From assembly GCF_014697355.1 (NCBI RefSeq), contig NZ_JACJRQ010000052.1, positions 1 through 49,555 of the forward strand: a stretch of DNA of 49,555 bases, given 5' to 3'. A model generated the notes under the pieces. It was given only the letters and a program-made list of their open reading frames with translations. It had not been told where the DNA came from and made no database searches. Of the stretch, positions 26,201-34,300 are shown piece after piece (position 1 is the first letter of the stretch; the number at the start of each line of letters is the position of its first letter). Both the position numbers and the translations under genes were made by a program. This stretch comes from Nostoc calcicola FACHB-3891. GTDB taxonomy: Bacteria > Cyanobacteriota > Cyanobacteriia > Cyanobacteriales > Nostocaceae.

Positions 26201-26742
26201 TGTACAACATTCTTGGACGGAGATGATTTAACTGATTTTTTAGTGGTAGATTTTGTTTTTGGTTGCTGTTGAGATTTATTTGTTTGTTTGGATTGAGATT
26301 TAGTTTGATTTTTTCGGTTGCTTTTTTTTTGAATATTTATTTCTGGTGAGACATCATTAATTGTATTATTCTCAATAACACTTGGCAGGATTTTTGGAAT
26401 ATTGCTTTTTACTATTTCAGTGGAAGTCAAGTTATTATTTTCTTCTGATTCTATTGGCTCAAAAGGGTCAAAATCAAGAAATGGAAATCCACTATTGATA
26501 TCTGGATTATCCCAACTATCCCAACCTATTACTGGTTGGATCGATGGTTCTTGTTCGCGAGATAACAAAAATTGAGAAGATGTGACTAATGGTGGTTTGG
26601 TTTGTCTAGTGCTGATAAAATTACTTTTTGAATGCAGAAAATCAGATTCTTTTCTTAAGGCTAGTCTGTGACTATTAGATAAAGATGATATTACCCCAAG
26701 TGGATGAATATTGTTTCCTAATAAAGGTTGAATTACTTGCAT
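23269..26742 (-). CDS. Giant low-complexity eCIS-associated protein with TMP-like motif
   Basis: The 1157-residue protein lies between the inner tube and tube adaptor genes. Most of it is disordered in appearance and rich in Ser, Asn, Pro, Glu and Thr. Residues about 640-780 consist of a 26-residue tandem repeat (…PEIIESPAVNATSPEIVETP…; DNA period 78 bp at about 24400-24830). Two segments, APKGYATGGQVTDSHIQNN followed by SDTVPAMLTPGEFVINTRDA, and later LPAPRGFADGGEVTAP, resemble the motif near the end of phage tape-measure proteins. The C-terminal 30 residues (EALAREIYSRLRQRLEIERE..GGYS) form a helix found again in the 79-residue neighbour. A tape-measure or tube-lumen role is plausible but unproven. 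Confidence 0.7.
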   Translation of the reverse strand: MQVIQPLLGNNIHPLGVISSLSNSHRLALRKESDFLHSKSNFISTRQTKPPLVTSSQFLLSREQEPSIQPVIGWDSWDNPDINSGFPFLDFDPFEPIESEENNNLTSTEIVKSNIPKILPSVIENNTINDVSPEINIQKKSNRKNQTKSQSKQTNKSQQQPKTKSTTKKSVKSSPSKNVVQAAAKSNIPINPHHDNLISSDKPPSPEVNLSIPQTKNENYILNSQTPSPLRASAPLRENDHPKNSQQNITVDNTTIDDEPISNTTPNITASTTPNIQEQPTLFNNIANEEPQVISELPSSLPSPNPSTSEKISSLQQNNKLDANTSELADNSPREFTLPHNVEKTFIPSNNFTNNQQEIITETSEISPTSPQQYIENNQSSQKVDIPDLSVNPTSLQEDIGITQSSQKVDIPDISASRTPLQQDIETEEFPSQIENQSTASRRNVIEKKEIPPIPNSPSTEQKSLNTNNTIDSDLRSEKATSNFDAGNFVSDNSLENLPFSSAITSPGIDDAPTLLYPLANDENTVEAHNDKPLPPVVVDNFESSVVKSPIVVQQEIDSSVTNESLASAPVQLTPTSANIKETSNFFTKFDDNEQLATSESQSTVAVNVSDVPANVISLQRNDNLENTISESTESQPILAPPKIIEAPKVSNISPEIVESKISSEIVEVPKVSNISPEIVESKISSEIVETPKVSNVFPEIIESPVVNATSPEIVETPKVSNVFPEIIETPAVNATSPEIVETPKVSNVSPEIIESPAVNATSPEIVETLKVSNVSPEIIEAPKISDVSSNVGETSNIFRKIAENEQIVESELLGAIANSSEISTFVDTPDYQDISEKPAFLQNQVSTPPEVEQNTTIQNLPAPKGYATGGQVTDSHIQNNQHIAPSDTVPAMLTPGEFVINTRDAQKNLPLLQHINTGGTPDDIILPSLQPPNTKKPEKTTSPESSTKVDSFPDTSLQLKPEESNSLIPASLGLNVGKQKLSVLNSPQLNTVENKTSDALVTSPQYSSPPLIFRKANSTTNTPSQRSDTPSQWSSVQELLNGNHDEFTSFFNGGESNNQNSEFSEISTSSESSQIFAKHLPAPRGFADGGEVTAPTSENTESITETVQSTSAKQEEDKKDDTADIEALAREIYSRLRQRLEIERERHGGYSGRLSW

Positions 26743-26764
26743 ATTTATAGTGAAAATTAATCAA

Positions 26765-27289
26765 TTAACTAGAAACAAAATATCCTGTTTTTTCATTTCG
26801 TTCTACAGAGTTGCCTCCTCCTGTAGTTCTGGAAACTTTTAAGCCTTCATAAGCTAAAGTTAATTCTTCAATAGCAACTGCTTTGCCATCGGCTTGGAGT
26901 GTAGGTGTTTTCCAAGTTACTGGGATAGCACCAATCAAAGTCCAACTCATCATCGTTTCACCAGATTGATTAAAAATTAGGATATTGACATTCCGTCTAG
27001 ATGTTTTCTTTTGTTCATCAAAAACTGCATTTATCCAGTTCCAAAAACCTGGATGGTCGGTAACTCCACGTTTAAGAGTTATGTCTGCAAATTCTGTATG
27101 ACCTAAATAAATTCTCTGCTGGTCGTTGACACCACCTTCTTGAAAAACGTTTTTCTTAATTTGAACACTTAAACCCGTACATTCAGTGAAAGATGCAGCA
27201 ATAGAACTATCTATTTCCACGTAAAAACGATTACTAGTGACATAATTTAATTCGTGAGTAACGTTGCCGTTATTACCATTTCCAGCCAT
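26765..27289 (-). CDS. eCIS inner tube protein (gp19 family, Afp1/5 type)
   Basis: The 174-residue protein is a phage T4 gp19-like tube subunit: NRFYVEIDSSIAASFTECTG, QEGGVND..IYLGHTEFADITLKRGVTD, FWNWINAVF, RRNVNILIFNQSGETMMSWT, and the ending AIEELTLAYEGLKV. It stacks as hexamers to make the tube that carries cargo. I place the start at the ATG at 27289, which overlaps the stop of the upstream gene (TAATG) and has GGTGG seven bases before it; an earlier start at 27298 would add three residues. Only one tube gene is visible here, whereas some systems have several. Confidence 0.92.
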   Translation of the reverse strand: MAGNGNNGNVTHELNYVTSNRFYVEIDSSIAASFTECTGLSVQIKKNVFQEGGVNDQQRIYLGHTEFADITLKRGVTDHPGFWNWINAVFDEQKKTSRRNVNILIFNQSGETMMSWTLIGAIPVTWKTPTLQADGKAVAIEELTLAYEGLKVSRTTGGGNSVERNEKTGYFVSS

Positions 27290-27528
27290 TAAGACCACCT
27301 TTGAGAACTATAATTACCTATTCTTTCCCGCTGCGATCGCAAATCTTCTTGCAAAAGTTTATACACCTGCTCTGTGAGTTGGTTTAGCAGCAATGAATCG
27401 TTGAGATATTTACTTGCAGTTTGAGCGACTTTGCCAGCATCAGAAGTCACTGAAACCCCAGCGTATCCAGCAGTGCCGCCAACGTCTCCATTAAATGTGA
27501 ACAAAGTTTGTTGCTGATTTGAGTCCAT
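27289..27528 (-). CDS. Small eCIS-associated protein upstream of the tube gene
   Basis: The 79-residue product heads the minus-strand eCIS series. Its N-terminal half is polar and glycine-rich. The C-terminal half reads LNQLTEQVYKLLQEDLRSQR followed by ERIGNYSSQRW, a helix ending in a tail very like the end of the 1157-residue protein. The stop codon overlaps the tube start (TAATG), so the two are co-translated. AGGAG lies about 13 bases before its ATG. I do not know a function; a chaperone or tube-initiation role would fit the position. Confidence 0.7.
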   Translation of the reverse strand: MDSNQQQTLFTFNGDVGGTAGYAGVSVTSDAGKVAQTASKYLNDSLLLNQLTEQVYKLLQEDLRSQRERIGNYSSQRWS

Positions 27529-27773
27529 AAATAAAAAAACTCTCCTAGAATCCAGGCTAAAGGTAGTGCATCAGAATCAAAAGTAGCCAAAAGTCGAATT
27601 AGTCATTTGTCATTTGTCATTGGTCATTTGCAAAAGCTTTATGTCCAATAACTAACCCGGTTTCGGATTGATTTTTAATAGTTGGTCAGTTGTGTTACAA
27701 GTGCGATCGCTCTAGACTAGATATTAGTATCAGCAAAATACTCATCTACCAACTGGTTGGGCATCAGAAAAAT
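27529..27773. promoter_or_regulatory. Divergent intergenic region of the eCIS locus
   Basis: These 245 bp separate the head of the eCIS series from the DUF4157 gene, so both promoters should lie here. The region includes heptamer repeats (gtcatttgtcatttgtcatt at about 27602) and a HIP1-like site. No specific operator can be defined by eye. Confidence 0.4.
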
Positions 27774-29663
27774 ATGAAAGAACGCATCATTCAGCCCAAA
27801 AAAATTACCACAGATTCCTTCTCAATACCTGCACTCAGACAACCAACACGCGGTTTCGGTTCACAGTCCTCTGGTGTATCCCCAGCAGCGCCAGATAACT
27901 CTCTAGTCCACGACATTAGTCGAATACCATTGCGCCGTCCCCAAACCAAACTCACGGTTAATCAGCCAGGAGATATTTACGAGCAACAAGCTGATAAAAT
28001 GGCGCAGGAAGTCGTGGGAAGATTGGCTGAACCTGGAAATTCTTCGTCTATCCAGCGCCAAGAAATGCCACAAGAGGAAGAATTACAAATGAAACCTCTC
28101 GACATTAGCACGCTACAACGAGAGTCGGCACCAGAGGAAGAGGAAGAAGAATTACAAATGAAACCTCTCGACATTAGCACGCTACAACGAGAGTCCGTGC
28201 CAGAGGAAGAGGAAGAAGAATTACAAATGAAATCCCTCGACACTACCACGCTACAACGAGAGTCCGTGCCAGAGGAAGAGGAAGAAGAATTACAAATGAA
28301 ACCCCTCGACACTAGCACGCTACAACGAGAGTCGGCGCCAGAGGAAGAAGAAGAAGAATTACAAATGAAATCTCTCGACACTAGCACACTACAGCGAGAG
28401 TCGGCGCCAGAGGAAGAGGAAGAATTACAAATGAAGCCGATGGTGCAGCGTCAGGGTGGGGCTGGGATGGCTGCTAGCCCGGACTTAGAAGCGTCCATCA
28501 ACCAAGCAAGGGGAAGTGGACAGCCGATCGCTGACAACATCCGCGGACCGATGGAACAGGCGTTTGGCGCAGATTTCAGTGGGGTGAAGGTTCACACAGA
28601 TAGTCAATCAGATGAGTTGAATCAATCAATTCAGGCGCGTGCTTTCACGACGGGACAGGATGTGTTCTTTCGGCAGGGGGAATATAATCCTGGGAGTCGG
28701 GGCGGACAGGAGTTGTTAGCGCATGAGTTGACTCATGTGGTGCAGCAGAACGGGGGGATGGTGGAGCGATCGCTGTTATCCCCAGCTCAACAACAGCCAC
28801 CCATCCAGAAAAAAGAAAGCCTTACAAAAGCAACCACGAGCTTGACGACTGCTTTACCAAGTGGGCAGGTAGTGCAACGGAACGTTAAAATTAAGGGTAA
28901 AAAAACAAAAACATACGCAAATTTTGCTGCTTTTAAAAAGTCCCCGTCCTATCAGACACTGATGCTCAGTCTCGCTGAACGCAACTTTGATGAACACAGA
29001 GTTGAATTCCACCTCAAACAGCTCTTTTCGACGGATGTAGAATTCGAGAACGAACAACATTTTACCGAAGCACTAATTTATGACATCGAAAATAAGAGTA
29101 TGTCGGGTGAGGAGCATACCTTACAAGAGCAGTACATGACACTTTACGGCTGGAAAAAACGCGAGGCTGCAAAGCAATCAACAACCGCTCCTGGAGAAGG
29201 GGAAGGCGAACCTGAGACATTGAAGGTATACCGGACAATGAAATTAGACGACTGGAAAGAACTTGAAGGAGGTAATAACGCAAAGCTAAGTGGGCATTTA
29301 GGAGACTTCAAACAGGCTCAAAACTACTTGTATCGTAAAAGCCCTGAGCCTAAAGTACTTATAGAATTTACACTGCATCCCGGAGCCGAACGGGAGTTGT
29401 TTGGTAGTGGGATAATGGCGTTCCCGGATGTAAAGGGAAAGACTGTGCCAAATTTGATAAAAAGCACATTAATAAAAGAAGGGATGAGCGACTCATTCGG
29501 AAAGGCCTCAACGAATGAGGGCACAGCACCAGACAAGGTTGGAGTGAAGTCAGAGGGTGGTGAAGCTGGGTTTAGTCTGGGAATTGGTGGTGGCACATCG
29601 GCTGAAGTATTTATGGGGCTAGTTGCAGACAAGAAGGTCATTGGGAGATCCGAGGCAGAATAG
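27774..29663 (+). CDS. DUF4157 (eCIS-core) protein with unassigned C-terminal domain, candidate cargo
   Basis: I start at ATG 27774 (629 residues), where homologue-like sequence begins; an upstream ATG at 27690 would add 28 residues. After a polar leader come about five tandem copies of a 22-23-residue acidic repeat (ESAPEEEEEELQMKPLDIST type, residues about 97-222). The DUF4157 domain follows (about 240-330: ...FGADFSGVKVHTDSQSDELN, ...HELTH at 317-321). This domain marks eCIS-linked proteins and keeps a metalloprotease-like HELTH motif. The last 130 residues (from VYRTMKLDDWKELEGG) look like a separate domain. The opening VYR strand is reminiscent of ADP-ribosyltransferase folds, but this is only a hint. 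Divergence from the eCIS genes supports a cargo role. Confidence 0.8.
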   Translation: MKERIIQPKKITTDSFSIPALRQPTRGFGSQSSGVSPAAPDNSLVHDISRIPLRRPQTKLTVNQPGDIYEQQADKMAQEVVGRLAEPGNSSSIQRQEMPQEEELQMKPLDISTLQRESAPEEEEEELQMKPLDISTLQRESVPEEEEEELQMKSLDTTTLQRESVPEEEEEELQMKPLDTSTLQRESAPEEEEEELQMKSLDTSTLQRESAPEEEEELQMKPMVQRQGGAGMAASPDLEASINQARGSGQPIADNIRGPMEQAFGADFSGVKVHTDSQSDELNQSIQARAFTTGQDVFFRQGEYNPGSRGGQELLAHELTHVVQQNGGMVERSLLSPAQQQPPIQKKESLTKATTSLTTALPSGQVVQRNVKIKGKKTKTYANFAAFKKSPSYQTLMLSLAERNFDEHRVEFHLKQLFSTDVEFENEQHFTEALIYDIENKSMSGEEHTLQEQYMTLYGWKKREAAKQSTTAPGEGEGEPETLKVYRTMKLDDWKELEGGNNAKLSGHLGDFKQAQNYLYRKSPEPKVLIEFTLHPGAERELFGSGIMAFPDVKGKTVPNLIKSTLIKEGMSDSFGKASTNEGTAPDKVGVKSEGGEAGFSLGIGGGTSAEVFMGLVADKKVIGRSEAE

Positions 29664-29855
29664 AAAGCAGAAAGTGGACTTTCCCATGTAGCAGCTACAG
29701 CGCGAAGTGCGATCGCCCGATCTTCTAGGGTCAAAAACATACCTCAACTGATGAGCTATGATTAACAATACGCTTGTTTCTTGTCAATTTAACCAATAGT
29801 GCGATCGCTGTTCTTGTAGGGTGCGTTAATGAAATGTAACGCACCATCTATTTAT

Positions 29856-29990
29856 TAGACCTCTTGCATAAATAATTTTTTATCTCACGCAAAGGCGCAA
29901 AGGCAAGGCAGCGCGGTCTTGGGGGTTTCCCCCATGAGCGACTGCCGCGCAAAGAAGAGAACGCAAAGAAGGACTTTTGCAAGAGGTCTA
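29856..29990. mobile_element. MITE-like element with TAGACCTCTTGCA ends
   Basis: TAGACCTCTTGCA (29856-29868) and TGCAAGAGGTCTA (29978-29990) are perfect 13-bp terminal inverted repeats around about 110 bp of non-coding sequence with acgcaaaggcgcaaaggcaa-type blocks. A smaller inverted repeat (ggtgcgtt...aacgcacc) lies just to the left near 29820-29845. Together they account for most of the gap between the DUF4157 gene and higB. Confidence 0.75.
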
Positions 29991-30037
29991 TTGACCAATC
30001 AGTTATTATTAACCGTGACCGTCGATCTTTTAAAACC

Positions 30038-30346
30038 ATGCGGGTGATTAGCCGGAGGACTTTGCGAGAATTTTGGGAAAAGCACTCAACGGCTAGAGAT
30101 AGCTTATTATTATGGTATGACAGAATCAGTAAATCCTCTGTTGAGAACTTGGCTCAATTGCGTCAACTGTTTCCCTCGGCTGATGTGGTTAAAAACTTCA
30201 CTGTTTTTAATATTGGTGGCAATAATTATCGCTTAATTACTTACATTGACTATCAAGCACAAATGATTTTTATTCGTGCCGTTTTAACCCACGCAGACTA
30301 TGATAAGGAGAACTGGAAAAATGACAACTGGTTTAACAACTCCTAG
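30038..30346 (+). CDS. higB: HigB-type mRNA interferase toxin
   Basis: The 102-residue protein matches the HigB_toxin family: MRVISRRTLREFWEKHSTAR, ...NFTVFNIGGNNYRLITYIDY, QMIFIRAVLTHADYDKENWKND. Such RelE-superfamily toxins cleave mRNA on the ribosome. Toxin-first order and overlap with the following antitoxin are typical of higBA pairs. Confidence 0.88.
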   Translation: MRVISRRTLREFWEKHSTARDSLLLWYDRISKSSVENLAQLRQLFPSADVVKNFTVFNIGGNNYRLITYIDYQAQMIFIRAVLTHADYDKENWKNDNWFNNS

Positions 30347-30704
30347 CCCTTATTACCTGAATTTAATGGCAGAATTTCCACCCCGTCCTATTACCAATGA
30401 CGCTGAATTAGTAGCAACTCAACAAAGAATAAACTCAATAATAGATAATAAAAATCTTAATCAAGACGATCGAGATTATCTCAGAGTATTAGGGATATTA
30501 ATCTATGACTATGAAGAAAAAAATGAACCATTTCCTGAATTAGCTGATGGAGAATTATTACAAACTTTAATGAAAGACTACAATCTAAAAGTTCAGGATT
30601 TTTTAGGAATATTCGATGGAGAAGAAACAATTTTAGATATATTGAATGGCAAACGTAACCTTAATTCTCAAGAAACTTTTAAAGTGCGATCGCTGCTCTT
30701 GTAG
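30321..30704 (+). CDS. higA: HigA-type antitoxin, probably altered at the C-terminus
   Basis: The 127-residue product overlaps the toxin gene by 26 bp; the ATG at 30321 is chosen because the family begins shortly before ...PPRPITNDAELVATQQRINS. It carries the COG5499-like N-terminal part. The C-terminal region, LLQTLMKDYNLKVQDFLGI...ILDILNGKRNLNSQETFKVR, corresponds to the helix-turn-helix, but it ends ...VRSLLL directly after the recognition helix, where relatives usually continue for a further helix. The stop TAG (30702-30704) is part of a MITE-type terminal repeat, so the end may have been replaced by an insertion. Confidence 0.82.
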   Translation: MTTGLTTPSPYYLNLMAEFPPRPITNDAELVATQQRINSIIDNKNLNQDDRDYLRVLGILIYDYEEKNEPFPELADGELLQTLMKDYNLKVQDFLGIFDGEETILDILNGKRNLNSQETFKVRSLLL

Positions 30705-30803
30705 TGGCGTGACAAGCTTAAAATAGTGCATTAACTTGACTCTTGTGGGATGGGCGTCTCGCCCGTCCGGTGCGGACAAGATGTCCACACCACAAGAAAA
30801 TTT
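30702..30803. mobile_element. Partial third copy of the MITE-like element B family
   Basis: The left end (tagtggcgtgacaagcttaa) and core (cttgtgggatgggcgtctcg and following) match element B at 255-384 almost base for base through the ccacaagaaa segment. The expected right terminal repeat is not found, so the copy is truncated or decayed. It begins inside the antitoxin stop codon. Confidence 0.75.
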
Positions 30804-31331
30804 ATTGGCTCAATCTTTCAAGTTACGTGGTTTTACGTCATTTGCTGGTGGCGATTTTACATCCATCAATATTTGAATACTGTACTTAGGCTATTGTATG
30901 TTTTTTTAACGTTAAAACAAGAGACGCGATAAATCGCCGTCTCTACAAAAGATTGATTCTTGTAGAGACGCCGATTTACCCTTGTCTTTGCTTTGCGATT
31001 TGACAACGGCGATCGCAACCTAAAATATCAACGATTCCCGACCCCATACCCCACAAAAAAGAATCAACTACCCTAAAGCCTTATCTCATCAAAACTTTGA
31101 TTCTTGAGTACATAATTAATACATATTAATAGATGCCATATTGCAAATGAGATAATAATATTTGCAATATGTATTGAAAGTTAACTTCATAGCAGAAATA
31201 GGCAATAGGCAATAGGTCAACAGCGTGCTTATCTTCAGCTTTTTTAATCAAACCGGATTCCTAATGACAAATGTCTAGAGTCAAAGTCATTTGCAAAGGA
31301 CAAATGACGAATGACCAATGACCAATGACAA
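30804..31331. other. Repeat-rich intergenic region upstream of nifJ
   Basis: The stretch holds an inverted repeat with 19-bp arms and one mismatch (30930-30948 and 30960-30978, arms containing gtctctacaa). AT-rich sequence follows (31090-31200), then runs of gacaaat/gaccaat heptamers close to the nifJ start (31263-31345). I see no gene. The nifJ promoter is probably within the AT-rich part, but I cannot place it. Confidence 0.5.
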
Positions 31332-31355
31332 ATGACCAAGGACAAAAATCAAATT

Positions 31356-34300
31356 ATGAACAAAACCTTTGCAACTATCGACGGGAATGAAGCTGTTGCC
31401 CGTGTTGCTTACAAATTAAATGAAGCGATCGCCATTTATCCTATCACCCCCTCTTCAGCAATGGGTGAATGGGCGGATGCTTGGTCGGCGGAAGGTCGTC
31501 CGAACTTGTGGGGGACTATTCCCAGTGTTGTGCAGATGCAGAGTGAAGGAGGAGCCGCAGCTGCTGTACATGGAGCATTGCAAACAGGTTCCCTGAGTAC
31601 CACCTTTACCGCATCTCAGGGATTATTGTTGATGATACCCAACCTCTACAAAATTGCTGGTGAATTAACTAGCGCTGTAGTTCACGTTGCAGCACGCTCC
31701 CTGGCGACTCATGCTTTATCAATTTTTGGTGACCATAGCGACGTTATGGCGGCTAGGGCTACTGGTTTTGCTCTGCTGTGTTCCGCTTCAGTGCAGGAAA
31801 GTCAAGATTTTGCTCTCATTGCTCATGCTGCTACCTTAGAGGCGCGAGTCTCATTTATGCATTTCTTTGATGGTTTCCGCACCTCCCATGAAGTGCAGAA
31901 AGTCAAACTACTTGCAGATGATGATTTGCGATCGCTCATCGATGATAACCTAATACTCGCCCACCGCAGCCGCGCCCTCACCCCAGACCGCCCAGTGTTG
32001 CGGGGTACTGCCCAAAACCCGGATGTCTACTTCCAGTCCCGTGAAGGCGCTAACCCTTATTACAACGCCTGTCCCGAAATTGTCCAGCGCATCATGGACA
32101 AATTTGGAGAACGCACAGGGAGGTATTACCAAATCTATGAATATTATGGAGCTAGCGATGCCGATCGCGTCATCGTTCTTATGGGTTCTGGCTGCGAAAC
32201 CGTCCATGAAACAGTAGATTATCTCAACGCCCGTGGTGAAAAAGTTGGTGTGGTGAAAGTGCGACTTTATCGCCCCTTTGATGTCCAGAGATTTGTTGCA
32301 GCTTTACCTAGTAGTGTAACAGCGATCGCCGTTCTCGACCGCACCAAAGAACCAGGTAGCGCAGGTGAGCCATTGTATTTAGATGTGGTGGCTGCGATTC
32401 ATGAAGCATGGGGAGAAGAAGCAGGGGAGCAGGGAGCAGGGAGCAGAGGGGAGGAGCTTTTCCCCTGCCCCCTGCCCCCTGCCCCTCTGCCCAAAATCGT
32501 CGGTGGTCGCTACGGTCTTTCATCCAAAGAATTTACACCGGCGATGGTGAAGGGGATTTTTGATAACTTAGTTCAAAGTCAACCGAAGAAGCATTTTACT
32601 ATTGGTATTAATGACGACGTTACTTACACTTCTCTCGACTTTGACCCCAATTTTTCCACAGAATCAAATGGTGTTGTCAGGGCAATGTTCTATGGATTGG
32701 GTTCAGATGGTACAGTTGGTGCTAACAAAAACTCCATCAAAATTATTGGTGAAGAAACCGATAATTATGCCCAAGGTTACTTTGTCTACGATTCTAAGAA
32801 ATCTGGCTCGATGACCGTTTCTCATTTGCGCTTTGGTAAAGAGCCAATTCGTTCGACTTACCTAATAGACCAAGCTAACTTTATTGGTTGTCATCATTGG
32901 GGATTTCTCGAACGTATAGACGTTTTAAAAGCTGCTACTCACGGGGCAATTTTGCTGCTTAACAGTCCCTATGATGCAGATAGCGTTTGGGAAAATTTAC
33001 CGCTAAAGGTGCAGCAGCAAATTATCGAAAAGCAGTTGAAGTTATATGTAATTAATGCCAATCAAGTCGCCCGTGAAAGTGGCATGGGTGGCAGAATTAA
33101 CACTATTATGCAAGTGTGCTTCTTTGCTTTAGCCGGTGTCTTGCCACAAGAAGAAGCGATCGCTAAAATCAAACAAGCGATCGAAAAGACTTACGGTAAA
33201 AAAGGTGCAGAAATTGTCCGCATGAACTTGCAAGCCGTAGACAACACCTTAGACAACTTACATAAAGTAGACATCCCACAAACTCCTAATTCTTGTACAG
33301 ACGCGATTAATTGCGTCTTTACTCCTAACTCCGCCCCCAAATTTGTGCAGGAAGTATTGGGTAAAATCATGATCTGGGAAGGTGATGATTTACCTGTCAG
33401 CTCGCTACCCGCTGATGGCATCTTTCCCGTAGGTACTGCGAAGTGGGAAAAACGTAACGTTGCCCAAGAGATACCTGTGTGGGAGCCGGATGTCTGCGTT
33501 CAGTGTGGTAAGTGCGTCATGGTTTGTCCCCACAGTGCTATCCGCGCAAAGGCTTATCAAGTCGATGAGTTAGTTAACGCACCAGAAACCTTCAAGTCAA
33601 TTAATGCCAAAGATAAAGACTTTGCCAATCAAAAATTTACCATTCAGGTAGCTCCAGAAGATTGTACGGGATGTGCGATTTGTGTAGAAATTTGCCCTGC
33701 CAAAAATAAAGCTGAGCCATTGCGGAAAGCGATTAATATGGCACAACAATTGCCATTGCGGGAACAAGAGCAAAAAAACTGGGATTTCTTTTTAACTTTG
33801 CCAAATCCTGACAGACGGCAGTTGAAATTAAACCAGATTCGCCAACAACAATTGCAAGAACCTTTATTTGAATTCTCTGGTGCTTGTGCGGGTTGTGGTG
33901 AAACGCCTTACTTAAAATTATTAACACAACTGTTCGGCGATCGCGCCGTTATCGCCAATGCTACAGGATGTTCTTCAATTTACGGCGGTAACCTCCCCAC
34001 AACTCCCTGGACAACCAACGCCCAAGGACGCGGCCCTGCATGGTCGAATAATTTATTTGAAGATAACGCCGAATTTGGTTTTGGCTTCCGTTTGTCTGTG
34101 GACAAACAAGCCGAATTTGCAGCGGAACTTTTGCAACAATTGGGGAATGGGGAAATAATTCCTGAGGATTTAGTTCAATCTATCCTCAAAGCCGAACAAA
34201 AATCTGAAGCTGACATTTGGGAACAGCGAGAACGAATAGAATTGTTGCAGCAAAAGTTAGATGAAATTCTAACTCTCTACCCCAATCTAAAATCTAAAAT

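Noticed and set aside
27977..28387. Minus-strand Ser/Cys-rich repeat protein
   Set aside because: It is antisense to the acidic tandem repeat of the DUF4157 gene.
28720..28740. Active metalloprotease reading of HELTH in the DUF4157 protein
   Set aside because: The motif is characteristic of DUF4157, but activity is not established for this group, so I do not call it a protease.
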